Assembly (NCBI GenBank): GCA_032622095.1
Contig: CP136063.1
Location: 77,103,980 to 77,167,979 of the forward strand
Length of the DNA: 64,000 nt
Direction of reading: 5' to 3'
Source of the DNA: Siphonodentalium dalli
Taxonomy: Eukaryota > Mollusca > Scaphopoda > Gadilida > Siphonodentaliidae
Below the pieces are notes generated by a model. It was not told where the DNA came from, searched no databases, and saw nothing but the letters and a program-made list of their open reading frames with translations. This document shows, piece by piece, positions 22,993 to 34,430 of this stretch. A program made the position numbers and the translations under genes. The number at the start of each line of letters is the position of its first letter. Position 1 is the stretch's first letter.

Positions 22993-24300
22993 TACAGTGA
23001 TACGTGGGCCAACTCGGTCATGCTCGCCCAGCGTCGATCTCTACTCTTGGCGCGCCGGACCGGCCCAGCAAAGTGTTCTGTTATATAAATACGCGCCTAA
23101 TAATAAACACATATATGATATATATAAATCAAGTTAATTAAATGACTATAGATTAATACATCTTAGAAAAATCTTAAATGAACACGGAAATTAATTCAAT
23201 GTATTATGATTATATTATGCGTGATGATGCACACGTGACTGTATATATTATTTGTATATATTTATTTGTAATTTGTCTAGAATGTCTTATATATAGATGT
23301 TAGACAATAAATGATGATGATGTCCGCAGCCATTGTATTTAGTTGCTCACATTGTCGGAGTGATTGTCATTTTGTTTATCGCGATTAATTATTCCCAACA
23401 AATAAAGAAGTATTTATTTATTTACAACTGCGTGTTAGAATTGACTTTTATTAGTATTTTTATTTGGATCAAAACATGAACACCATGAACACATTATTTC
23501 GCAAAATAAAAGAAACCAATTGGGTTTTGCATAATAGAGATGTATACATCAACCAGCTAACTGGCAGAAATAGGCCACCCCTGTATATATTTCGCAAATT
23601 AGTTGAAGTATATATGTCCTTGTATTAGAGTCGATTTGGTAATGAAACTGCACAAATACTGGTTATAAGGGACACTCCTAGGTCAAGGTCACATTTGAGG
23701 TCATCATGCCAAATTTATCTTGGAACCAGCTAATTAAATCACACCTGCAGTGATTCCTCACATCGGTTGAAGTATAGGGCGGTAATAGAGTGGATTTGCG
23801 AATAATACTTTCCATAAATAGGTAGCATAAAAATAAGGTCAAATGTGAGGTAAATGGGGCAAATTCAGCTTGGAATCATGCACCTAACTGGTAGAAGTAT
23901 AACCTATTGTTTCTGAAAGTTTGGTGCTTTAATCAATAAAAATGAAATAAATTCACGAAAAATCTGCGTACCGTATATAAAGTTGCGGAAAACGCGTGGG
24001 CACGGGATCCAGAAGAGGTTATAGCAGAAAAAGGATGTATATATGTGTTATTCGCAGAACCTTCAGAATAACTAATCTGACGCTCGCTTTGAGGATAATT
24101 CATGATAAAAGATGGCATCCACCATGGCATCTGGAATGTTTGGAACAGCACATTCTGGCAACATCTAAAGATGGCTACCAAAAATAGCTATACTATAGTA
24201 TGTTGCCTGCATTATTTCTTATACGTGGATGTGCTTACATTGTGCGAGCTGTTGTGTAATTCCGAAGGGGACTGTTGCTCGAGGTATATCACTAACAATG
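22993..24300. other. No gene; old repeat at 23540-23930
   Basis: AAGGTCA and GGTCACATTTGAGGTCA-type segments with CCAGCTAA-CTGG repeats occur at 23540-23930, like other invertebrate dispersed repeats. Nothing else is recognised. Confidence 0.4.
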
Positions 24301-24409
24301 TCAATATAGTAAAGCCAAATTACAATATTTAAGTAAGGATTCGATTGTCGGGCGGTGGGGCACGCGGGGGATGGCTTCTGAATAACAAATAATTCAATGA
24401 TAGTCTGAT

Positions 24410-24457
24410 AAAGAGCGTCCGTTCGCTTTCCAAAAGTGTTAGATGATAAAGAGCGTT
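24410..24457. repeat. Paired AAAGAGCG motif, 38-base spacing
   Basis: AAAGAGCGTCCGTTCG (24410) and AAAGAGCGTTCTC (24448). The inter-motif sequence is not conserved with the other sites. Confidence 0.5.
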
Positions 24458-24494
24458 CTCAGGTGACCCTTTCATGGCGGGAGTTGTTTTTGCG

Positions 24495-24830
24495 TAAACT
24501 CTGTGCCAATGCATTATCTTATATGCGCGAGCGAGTCAGATAGGTCGCCACGCATATATAAGAGAATACATTGGCCTAACAAATTTAAATTATTTTTTAT
24601 AATTGTTAAAGAATGTCAGAAAAAAATTGAAAAAAAAAATGATAAATTGTTAAAGGATGTAAGAGATGGTGAAAAAACAAATATTAAAATTGTTAAAGAA
24701 TGTAAGAAAAAATAATAAAAATTGGTAAAGAATGTAAGAAAAAATTATAAAAAATGATACAAAAAATTGTTAACGAATGTAAGAAAAAATGATAGTCGAC
24801 TCGCTTATATCAGAGATGCATTGGCATAGG
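24495..24830. mobile_element. Palindrome-module remnant with expanded linker
   Basis: A diverged palindrome (24505-24575) and a partial opposite palindrome (24794-24825) enclose about six imperfect copies of a unit like AATTGTTAAAGAATGTAAGA. No clear outer terminal repeat was found. Direct repeats of about 70 bases (24308-24376 and 24846-24918) flank the region. Confidence 0.6.
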
Positions 24831-25277
24831 GTCTTACAATGCCGATTTAGTAAAGCCAAATGAAAGTATTTAAGTGATGATACGACTGTCGGGGTGGGAC
24901 ACGTGGGGGTTGGCTCCCTTCGATTTCAGATTGTACACACGCTTTCTTTACATTGTGAACAGTGCCCTTCAGAAGGTTTTGCCCCTTGCCCTTCAGTCCT
25001 ACCGCCACTACTAATATGCCCATAGCAATTAGTCCGTCAGTACCAATCGAGCAGGCAAATTGGATGGGTCAATTCCCTTCGAAGTCATGTTCGTGTGGTC
25101 AGAACTTCAACTTTCTGCGAATCCCATTCAGAACCACCATGCAGGCCACATATAAATTGATTAATTCGAATTACGCAGTATGGTACCATTGTTTGTCCAT
25201 CATTTGGGCACCGATAAATAGTTTCCATTTCTTAACTATATATAGCGGAAATTGAGCAACGGCAATGAGCATTACGC

Positions 25278-25807
25278 TTAAAGGTACGGTTGGCCTTGGC
25301 GGTGGGTATCCTGTGAAAATATTTCCACCCGTCAAAAACCGCCACAAACAGAAAGAACAACAAAATGTAGACCCACTTTGTCCGTATATAAATAAGAAAT
25401 ATCGCATAAACAGTATGTTATTGTCATATCTTTGACCATTGTTATGTAAACAAAAGAATAAAAAGTTACTTTCTGGTGTTTGTTTATATTATGATGGTAA
25501 ACATAAAGATATATTATGATGGTAAACATAAAGAGCGTTCTTTGTTGGTGAATTCCTGATATGGAACGAATAAAGAGCGTTTATGCCATTTGTGTGTGAT
25601 TAGCCAGCAGCTAGCATTGTGCTGTCTCATGTAACACAATCAGGCTCTTGCTTGGGTAAAATATAGTAAATCTTTATGATAACATGCTGTTTACGCGATG
25701 GTCATGGTATATATGAACGAAACTGTATGCGTTTTAATGTATTTCTGTTTACGGTGATTGGAACAAATATGAATATTTTCGACAACTAAGGCCTCACATG
25801 CCTTTAA
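25278..25807. mobile_element. TTAA-flanked miniature element (family Q), copy 2, in tandem repeat F
   Basis: It is the same element as the 15176 copy, 522 bases between TTAA duplications, the difference being mostly a 27-base tandem duplication near 25490-25530. The flanking tandem-repeat units at 28440-28443 and 29243-29246 show the same surrounding sequence with one TTAA and no element, which documents the insertion. Confidence 0.88.
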
Positions 25808-25876
25808 ATAAAAGTGTTTTGTATGGATGATTTAGAGAATACGTTACAATGTTATTCTGGTCGGATATTGCATACA

Positions 25877-26966
25877 TTAACTCTTTCACTGCCGATCGCG
25901 ACTACAGTCGAATTACCCATACACTGTCGATAGCGACTTAGTCGAAATCGTGTACATGATGCAAGCAGGACGGGTACATGTGGTGTAAATATGGCCGTCC
26001 AGTAAATATGATGCATATGAGTTCCAGTGATGGGCACTTACATAACATTTTTATAAGTTCCAGACTATATAACACCACAAACGTGTGAGATAGTGCATAT
26101 AAGTGGCAGTCTCTGTATATAGGACTATATAACGAGGACCGTTATATTAGGGGACTTGGTGATGTCATGGTCACGTGGTCTTTCATAGGTCATGTGTGTA
26201 TCTCTAGCTATCACATGTTTACCAATGATATAAAATGGATACTCCAATACAGCAATCTACCCAATATGATATGTTCATCAAATGCTTATAACACTATGAA
26301 GTCAGAAAATACTCAAAGCATACGTCCATACTGGTATTATATGTAGCTCCAAGATGGCCACCAAGGTCACGTGACCAATTTGAGGTGGCCAATGTGGCTC
26401 CAACATATCAATATGTCTGGAAAGATTGTCCAACTACATAAGTCAGATATGTATGATTATATTGAAATGTTAATGCATTACCCGCACCTATACATGTATG
26501 TACATGGTATATATGACCACTCATGCATAAGTTCATGGTAATCACCACGACCACGTGACCTATTCAAATATGGGTGTATATATAGCACATTTTGTACGGG
26601 CTTGGGTCCCGCCCTGAAAGATGACAACTAACGTGAGAAATAAATGTTGAGAATGACCAATTTCTTGCAATTTTCTGCATCAATAGCACCAATATATGGC
26701 ATACGCATGAATAGGCATCAAACACACCCATTAGTGTGTAAACCAAGATGGCCGCCAAGGTCACGTGATTTATATGGTGGTGGCATGAGTGGCTATGAAC
26801 TTGCGATGCCTATGTCTAGTCACATGTGGAGTTTCAACATATTATTCCAAGCGATATTTGAGATACACTGTGTTACTTATATACACCCATAATGCTTGTA
26901 TACATGTATTGTATGCTTGGCAGTGGGGAATCCGTCTGTGGTGCTGAGTGGCTGTGAACGAGTTAA
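25877..26966. mobile_element. TTAA-flanked 1.1-kb element (family S) in tandem repeat F
   Basis: TTAACTCTTTCACTGCC at the left and, on the complement of the right end, TTAACTCGTTCACAGCC form imperfect inverted repeats. Unoccupied sites in the neighbouring units (28510-28513 and 29314-29317) confirm a TTAA target. Near the left end are two GCGACT-N-AGTCGAA hairpins. The body has four CACGTG sites (near 26172, 26368, 26551 and 26761), three in CAAGGTCACGTG-like context. No transposase frame is present. Confidence 0.82.
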
Positions 26967-27028
26967 GCTTGATCATCTGTGGATAGTTAACGCTCTATCC
27001 TTTGGTTTTGTTCAGAATTGTGAACATA

Positions 27029-27540
27029 TTACTTTTTATCACACTTTCCCATAAGTTGGGCTGACACTAGTGACCCAACTGTTAGGATTAATGGAGATCA
27101 TTTGTGACATAATTATGGGCACAACGATCAATGCAAATATAGCAGTTAATCCAATTGTTTACTTGCAAGCACCAACAGACATTCCCATTACATTGCCAAT
27201 GGACATCACTTAGGTAATGTTCCTGCCTCCAGTTTTCAATGTACACTATTAAGGCTCATTTAGGGACGAGTTTATTAATTAGTAAATACATGCAGGTATA
27301 ATTTAGGTGCTTTTTTATTATAGCCATGTACGTGCTTATCTATTGTTATTTATATCTTATTTGGTACTTTATTGAATACAGTTTAATTAATCAACAATGA
27401 TTGGTTGTACTTCGAAAACTCGTAGTAACGGCGTCAATACATTCCGATCGTAGTGCGATTTTCTATAAACCGAACACCTCTCTAAACCGAACAGAACGGC
27501 CGGTCCGAAGGTTGTTCGATTTGTAGATGTTTTACTGTAT
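27029..27540. mobile_element. Insertion in tandem repeat F with pogo/Tigger-like right end
   Basis: Relative to the other units, about 510 extra bases occur between GTGAACA and ATGTGAACG. The right end complement reads TACAGTAAAACATCTACAAA, followed by CGAAC-rich sequence, resembling termini of pogo/Tigger-type elements with a TA target. The left end does not match, so the copy is truncated or composite. Confidence 0.55.
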
Positions 27541-27762
27541 AATGTGAACGGCAAAGGCTAGCAACAGCACAGCCGGAATTAACTAACATAATGAAAAATC
27601 AACAATGTGGTCTCCGTTATTTCTTGCGAATTCTTGTGCAAACAGTTTTTGGGGCACCCATACAGAGTGTTTGTGTATACTTCTGAATTGGGCTTTTATG
27701 GGAGTCCCTAAAGTCCTACCACATACACCACGGAAACAGTAAATCCAGAACACAATAATAAA

Positions 27763-28009
27763 TTAACACTTTCTACACTAAATCATCATTGACGAGTAGT
27801 TATCCCATAGGAAATGCTCAGATAATAAAATCAACAAACGACCATTGAAATTATTATATAAACATTTCCCTCAATAAACAGAACTCCTTCTGTTCTTTTA
27901 GTTATCTGTCGTCCGCTTATTATCAGTACATCCCTCCAATTCAATAATAGAGCATTCTTATGCAATTTTTAGCTGACCGGGAGTATCCATTTAGTATAGA
28001 ACATATTAA
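27763..28009. mobile_element. TTAA-flanked ~0.24-kb miniature element (family P), copy 1
   Basis: The ends are TTAACACTTTCTACACTAAA and TTTAGTATAGAACATATTAA. It occupies a TTAA that is empty at the equivalent junction of the next unit (28797-28800). Relatives lie at 48379-48615 and 8030-8247, and a remnant near 60-205. Confidence 0.8.
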
Positions 28010-29430
28010 GACTACGGCAGTACGGGTGGTGGAGCAGGGGAGGTATGGGTTACATCATCGATTGTACATATGGTTACTTCACATTGTGAAAAATTCCCTT
28101 CTGAAGTTGTAGTCCCATGCCCGTCAGTGTTTCTGCCACAAAATAACGTCTCAATAGCAATTAGTCCGTCAGTACCCATCGGGCAGGCAGATTGGATGTG
28201 TCAATTTCCTCGGAGGGCATATGGTTTCCGGGGTCGAATCTTCGACCCCCATTATATGCAGCACTAGTATCTCCGACGGCTACTTTCTTCGAATCTCCCT
28301 CGCAACCACCAGGCCACACATAACTTGATTAATTCGAATTACGCATTGAGTTCCATTGGGTATCCATCATTAAATCACTGATGGAAAGTTTCCATTTCTA
28401 AACTAGCGGAAATTGAGCAACTGTAATGAGCATTACACTTTAATAAAAGGGTTGTGTATGTCGGATTTAGAGAATACGTCAAACTGTTACTGGTCGGATA
28501 TTGCATAAATTAAGCTTGATCAACGATGGGTAATTCAAGTTATATCCTTTGGTTTTGTTCAGGATTGTGAAAAGAATCTAATGTGAACAACAATAGCAGC
28601 AGCACAGTCGAAATTAACTAACCTAATGGACATCCAAGTATGTGGTCTGCGTATTTATTGTGCATTCATGTGCATTAATTTTTTGGGACACCAATGCAGA
28701 GTGGTTTTGTATACTTCTGAATTGGGCTTTTATCGGAGTCCCTAAAGTCCTTTCACGCACAACTCCGATATTGTAAAGTCTAAACCCAATCTACAATTAA
28801 GAATACGACATTAGGGGCAGTTGAGCAGGTGTGAGAGGGGCAAGACATTCGACTGTTACTGATGACTACTTTTTAAGGATACTTCACATTGTACAAAGTG
28901 GCCTTCTCACGGTTGTGGTCCCGGGCCCTTCGGTAATACGACCACAAAATAACGTGTCAATAGCAATTAGTCCGTCAGTACCCATCGGGCAGGCAAATTG
29001 GATGTGTCAATTTCCTCAGAGGGCATGTGGTTTTCGGGGTCCGAACTTCGACCCATTATATGCAGCACTAGTATCATCATTGGCTACTGTCTTCGAATCC
29101 CCCCTTACAACCACCAGGACACATATAACTTGATTAATTCGAATTACGCAGTAGTACCATTGATTATCCATCATTAGAACACTGATGAAAAGTTTCCATT
29201 TCTAAACTAGCGGAAATTGAGCAACGGCAATGAGCATTATGCTTAAATAAAAGCGTTTTATATGGCTGATTTAGAGAATACGTCAAACTGTTACTGGTCG
29301 GATATTGCATAAATTAAGCTTGATCAACGATGGGTAATTCACGTTATATCCTTTGGTTTTGTTCAGGATTGTGAACAGAATCTAATGTGAACGTCAAAGG
29401 CTAACAGCGCCGCCGAAATTAACTGACTCC

Positions 29431-29900
29431 AGCGCAGATGAATAGAATCAAAATGTCGTCTGCGTCAATGTCTCGTGCGGCGCACGCGCACTACCTGCTG
29501 TGGCGAACACAAACGAGTGGCTATCACCGGATATTAACGGGATTCCACGTCAATCGCCGACTCCATCGACCTTTGTCGGCGCTCATGACGCGAAGAGAAA
29601 TGCGATAATCGGGTAATATTTTGCTCAACGTAACTGTTACGTGCAGTGAAGGAAGTTAATATTAGCAAGCGAGAGATCGTGTGATATTTCACACTTTTGC
29701 CCGTGCCTCACCTATACAGCTGCCATATTTCACAAGTCAAACAAACACATTTTCACACATCTTTCCAACTGGGCACAACGCGGGTGGCCGATTTTGGGCA
29801 GTGAGTAGAAGTTCCGATCTTTCAGACCCAGGAACGACGTGGGTATACGGCCCTTCTTATTCGAATGCGGCGCCCTTAACTCCCCAAGAACAGATTTCTA
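29431..29900. other. CpG-rich patch with the longest non-repeat open frame
   Basis: CpG is conspicuously frequent here. A frame on the plus strand is open from 29681 to 30172 (163 codons) but its second half runs into the foldback element at 30025, and I recognise no domain. A donor-like CAGTGAGTAG at 29799 could end a short exon. It might be a promoter or first exon, but that is unproven. Confidence 0.3.
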
Positions 29901-30024
29901 TCATCGTCGGAATCGAAAGTTTGCCACTTACACACAGTATCAATCGAACACCCCTTCTGATATTGTTTTACATAAACTTTGTGAATATATACATAATATA
30001 CAGCGAGGAACATGTGAGCTACAG

Positions 30025-30505
30025 TACCAGTCATAATAAGTGGTATACTGAGGCACGCCTTTATTGCGATATTGAGCACGCTTTATTTCGAAAAAGGCGC
30101 GATTATATCCCAATACTAAAAATCTGTCGCGCTTATTATTGCGATACTGAGCGCAGAATATTGCGATATTAAGCGCGCAATATTGAGTGCGACAAAATTT
30201 CATACGTGAGACTCGATAGTGATATGTTTATATTAGATTAATACTGTGCACATAGTGTACATATAACATTTACAATTATAATTATATACAAATCTATAAC
30301 ATTGTCTCTATCTATGCCAAACTGGTAGTTTCAGATTTCATTTTAATTCGCAATATTAAGCGCAAAATATTGCGATATTTAAACGCAAGATATTGCAATA
30401 ATAGCGCAAACGGTGCGTTTATAAGCGTTTCCATGTGCAATAGTATTGCGATATTGCATGGGCGTGAAAAGATAGCGCTTAATATACCACTTCTTTTGAC
30501 TGGTA
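30025..30505. mobile_element. Foldback element with GCGC/ATATTGCG motifs
   Basis: TACCAGTCATAATAAGTGGT at the left pairs with ACCACTTCTTTTGACTGGTA at the right. Inside, ATATTGCGATATT-type motifs alternate with GCGC many times on both sides (30060-30180 and 30350-30480), leaving an ordinary AT-rich centre. Confidence 0.6.
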
Positions 30506-31128
30506 ATGTAACACAGCGCCCCCTCTCTGACAAACTCCCGTGCTCGACATGAATAGTGTACATGATATCTGCGGCTAATATAACAAATTAAAGTGACATA
30601 TGTTATGGTAAATCCCAGTCGAATATAATTACATACATAATTGTTTATAAGCAAGAGATAGACAGTATATAGGAAGTACAATGACAAGTTACTGCAACTT
30701 AGAGAAGCTCTTCTCCCCTAATTCTTATAATATTAATTGTTGATTATCATGTTACATGTGTGATTGTGAATAAAGCATAGTGATTAATTGAATGATTGAT
30801 GGTAACAATTCCTGCATGTGTACATTGATGTTGGATTTGTCTAAATTCAATAACACATAGGAAATGATACATACATTTTATAGACAATGGGATTGGAGGA
30901 CAAGTGCATACTCACTTATGAATACCTCCTCTCCCGTTTGAATTACACTGAAAAATAAATCAAGAATAATGGCATTGCAACATGACTGCCAAAAGCAAGT
31001 TGAACATATATACATGTACATATCACCGGTCGTTCCCCTCCCCCGAGTCAGTCTTGTGGTTATATATGAATTACTTGGAAGTCGTTTTTGAGTCATTTGC
31101 TGTCTTGTATATGTGTTTGCTGGACTTA
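30506..31128. other. No feature recognised
   Basis: AT-rich spacer between the foldback element and family H copy 1. Confidence 0.45.
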
Positions 31129-33311
31129 TAGTGTGGTCGTTGAAGCAGATTTTGGGGGTCAACCCGGAATAAATTGGATACAAGCTGATTTTGGAACAAC
31201 ATATCCAAAATCCGCAAAAATCCGCTGTGGGGAAACTTTGTTATCCAAGATGGCGTCCAACATGGTTGTCTATACTACATCAGTTCTCGAAACAAGTCAT
31301 TGTGTGACGATATATTGTGGCATCGGAATTACGCCGCTAAACCAGTTTATGTTAAATTATAGTACGGGAGCGAATAGAGTGACACACACAGAAAATCATA
31401 CAATCGTGGCCATGAAATGGCTGTCAAAATGGCCACAACTGCAAGCAATACAACAAAGAAAGCAACATATTGGATAACCACATAGGAGTGAAAATATGTA
31501 TTGATAATATACAAGTCGGTTGTTGAATATCTTTAAAGGTACACACATCATTAAACAGATCCATCTGAAGGACTTATCGGCCATGCACTGCATGGTCTGC
31601 ACCGCAAGTCAAACCCGAATGATTTGCGTCTTTAAAGTTTGGGTGTTCTGCTTATCCAATTGTCGGGCCAAAAATAATAATATCGGACATGCAACACACG
31701 AACTAATGTTTCGCCTCACAGTTCATGGTAATTTCATTCGGCATGATGATTAATTATTGAATGTAACGCCGAAATTTAAGTGCACACTCTAGCGGTCTAA
31801 ATGTTATTTATATTTCCGGAATTGTCAACACTCCCGGTGATATTAATTAATACATATTTGTAGCAATGCTTATTATACTGTTAAGAAACACTCATATCTT
31901 CAATAGATTAGCACCGCGTCTCACCATATCAAAGAGACGATACAACACACATTGTATGTAAGATTAATTTTCATGCTTCTAACAAACCGTGTTTTTAGTA
32001 GACAATTTTGTTCAAATTACTTCAATCACAACTTTACAACTGGAATATGCAGCTACGCAATGCACACTATTAGTTTTCATTATATTTTTGTTTGAAAATA
32101 TCTTACCATTACCACCCACATAATCATGCTAATTATGGAGTGATCACCGTTTAAGATGTTATTTCAACGTTGAACATTCACGCAATAGTATTAATTGTGG
32201 TTCTGTGTGCAGCAGCTATGTGTAACATTAGGGAGAAGGAGTAAACGTGCTGATGCGGTTGAAGAAAACGTAGTAAGTTTCGCGTATGTGACCTTGATGA
32301 ATTCAACCAAATATTATTTCCAGGTATAAACACAGTCTTTGTCACAGAGTATGTAGGCAATTTTGGTCAAGTTTATAGAATTTATTGACGATAGTCTATA
32401 TATGGTACTCCTTCGTGTTTTAATAAATTTAGTTCATGGTATATATACCACCATGCATTCTTGTGATAAAAGCGAAATATTCGTGTTTTATCACTTGATC
32501 TGAGGCAACTATATATGACTAATATTTTGAGACACGGGCAATAGACTATACGCATTTTACCCAGTACTATATGAATATCTTTCATACCGTTTTATATCAG
32601 ATAATTTTTAAAGGTTTCATGCTGTAGATAACAAATTAAATTATGATTTGTCACATTCGTGAGAATGCTCGGAGTACACACTGTTCTGCTTCTAGAAAAA
32701 GGTCTCATAGTTAATACATCTCTACTAAATCCCATTTAGCTGTTTAATTACACATATATCACACGATTCAAGATAAGCAGTACAGAAAAAACTGCGTTAT
32801 GTTTCCGTTTTTGGGCGTACAAAAGTCCAGATTTAACCGTTTCATAAGACCCTGGTTTCGCTTGCTCTCTCGTGAGATACATTAGAGATAATTCGTACAT
32901 CTCTAATCAAAGGTTTCTCTTATACTCTGCAACCATTCTTCCTCGCATAATTCGAGAGTTTGTTCACTCGTATAGGACTATATCTTCAATTTTGCACAAC
33001 ATGTAAATTTCATTCGATTTTGTCCATTTTGGCGGCCATTTTGGGAATTACATTCTACAGATATGGTTTACGACAAAGCATTGTTTGTATATATTTCAAT
33101 TTATTACGAATTTGGCATTAATTGGAGCACCTACCGCAGAAATTCAGTATTTTGCGATAACAAAGGACATTATGGACGCCATCTTGGATCCTGAATTTTC
33201 CCATGAGCGGATTTTTGGATATGTTGTTCCTGGTGTTTTTCCGCGTCGAATAACATAAAAATCAGCTTGTATCCAATATATTCCGGGTTCAACTCTCCAA
33301 CGACCACACTA
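31129..33311. mobile_element. TIR element family H, copy 1 (2.2 kb)
   Basis: TATAGTGTGGTCGTTGAAG at the left and CCAACGACCACACTATA at the right open inverted repeats of about 130 bases that share ACCCGGAAT, TTGGATACAAGCTGATTTT, CAACATATCCAAAA-TCCGC and CCAAGATGGCGTCCA. TA flanks both ends. The 1.9-kb interior is AT-rich with no recognisable protein; a 2-kb stretch here is otherwise featureless. Confidence 0.72.
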
Positions 33312-33317
33312 TAGCTA

Positions 33318-33660
33318 TTAGTCAATATAATCTAGTTTTGTCTCATGGATGAATGATTGTACAGCTAAGAAAGAAAAAAATCATTGTCGCAGTCGGGTAG
33401 AGCAGGATCTCCAAATAGCAGAATTTTTAGCGAGTAAATATTATAAGGAAGTAATTTATTTAATAGGCGAATTCTTGGGATCGAATGTAGGTAACAATCA
33501 AAGAAAAAATGGAAGGCATTTTCTTCTCCGTTTCCACATGAGCAGTCTTTGCAACTTGCAATGTAATTTTGAACCTTATCAGATGTTGGATGACCCGGCA
33601 TATGCTCTCTTTTGCTTTCTTTGTCTGTTTCGATCGCGTGATCCTGAATGTGACCAAATT
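33318..33660 (-). pseudogene. LINE ORF2 C-terminal fragment, frameshifted
   Basis: The minus strand from about 33601 encodes CSCGNGEENAFHFFFDC (CX1CX8HX4C), then a leucine-rich stretch and a GDPALPDCDN segment. A shift in a run of T then leads to a second frame reading AVQSFIHETK and ending at TAA, 33320-33318. That layout matches the extreme C-terminus of a non-LTR reverse transcriptase. Upstream sequence (to about 33660) looks related but is in another frame. The stop codon lies 7 bases from the right terminus of the TIR element ending at 33311. Confidence 0.72.
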
Positions 33661-33829
33661 CTATGTAAATACATTACGTTACTAGTATTCAGTATATATG
33701 TACATGTACATGTTGCAAATGACTGAATAAAAAGTTGAAAGTGCGGAAGTCTCATCAAAATTTACACGAAGCAGCGCCAGGGATCACCAATCGGTTACCT
33801 TTTCAATTAAATGCCTACAAATGATAAAA

Positions 33830-34430
33830 GTATAAGGGGGAAATGTTGACATAGATTATGTTGACCTGACCTTGATCAATCTCATCCCATCCGGGTAACC
33901 ACCTCCAACAATGTTTAGCTTGAGGTCACTCGACCAATATGCCAAGTTTCATGCTTTAGTTACTATAGTCACGATTCATGCTGTTCTTAAGGGACCCCGC
34001 TATCAGTAAGGATTAGGAAATACATTCCTTAAGGGTCCCCGCTGTAATTCCTTTCTGTGATATTGACTCTGCATGGTCGTGTTTTAAAATATATCCTTAT
34101 TTGGCTCCAGAAACCATTCCCCCGTTAGTAACCTTGACATCTGTGGACTATCCTGATTGACTGAAAACATTAGGGTACTAATATGCAGATTGGTTGAAAA
34201 GTATTGTGGTGCATATAGTATCATTTACATTATTTAGCCACAACAAAACAGCAGTTATTTTACCATTATGGCATTGTTCTAGTATTTGACCTTTGTGCTC
34301 TGTTTGACCTTGAAATACGACTCCCCCATCGGACACCACATCCCAAAAGTTGCTTCTATAACTAATCATCCTATATGTGAAGTTTCATGCTTTAGTATAA
34401 ACAAACGTAGTAATACAATCGTGTTTATTT
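33830..34430. repeat. Diverged flank of the 580-bp array
   Basis: TTTCATGCTTTAGT segments at 33948 and 34383 and a repeated CTTAAGGG-CCCCGCT (33988 and 34030) relate this region to the array that follows, but full units are not discernible. Confidence 0.45.

Larger units (their letters stand above)
24870..29430. repeat. Tandem repeat array F, three ~790-bp units
   Basis: Units begin near 24870, 28015 and 28801. Shared landmarks are ATAGCAATTAGTCCGTCAGT, TTGATTAATTCGAATTACGC, GGAAATTGAGCAAC, GATTTAGAGAATACGT, TCCTTTGGTTTTGTTCAG and TACTTCTGAATTGGGCTTTT. The first unit is swollen to about 3.1 kb by four insertions (25278, 25877, 27029, 27763); the third is truncated after TGAACGTCAAAGGC. A partial copy of the unit start lies at 24308-24376. 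Confidence 0.85.
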
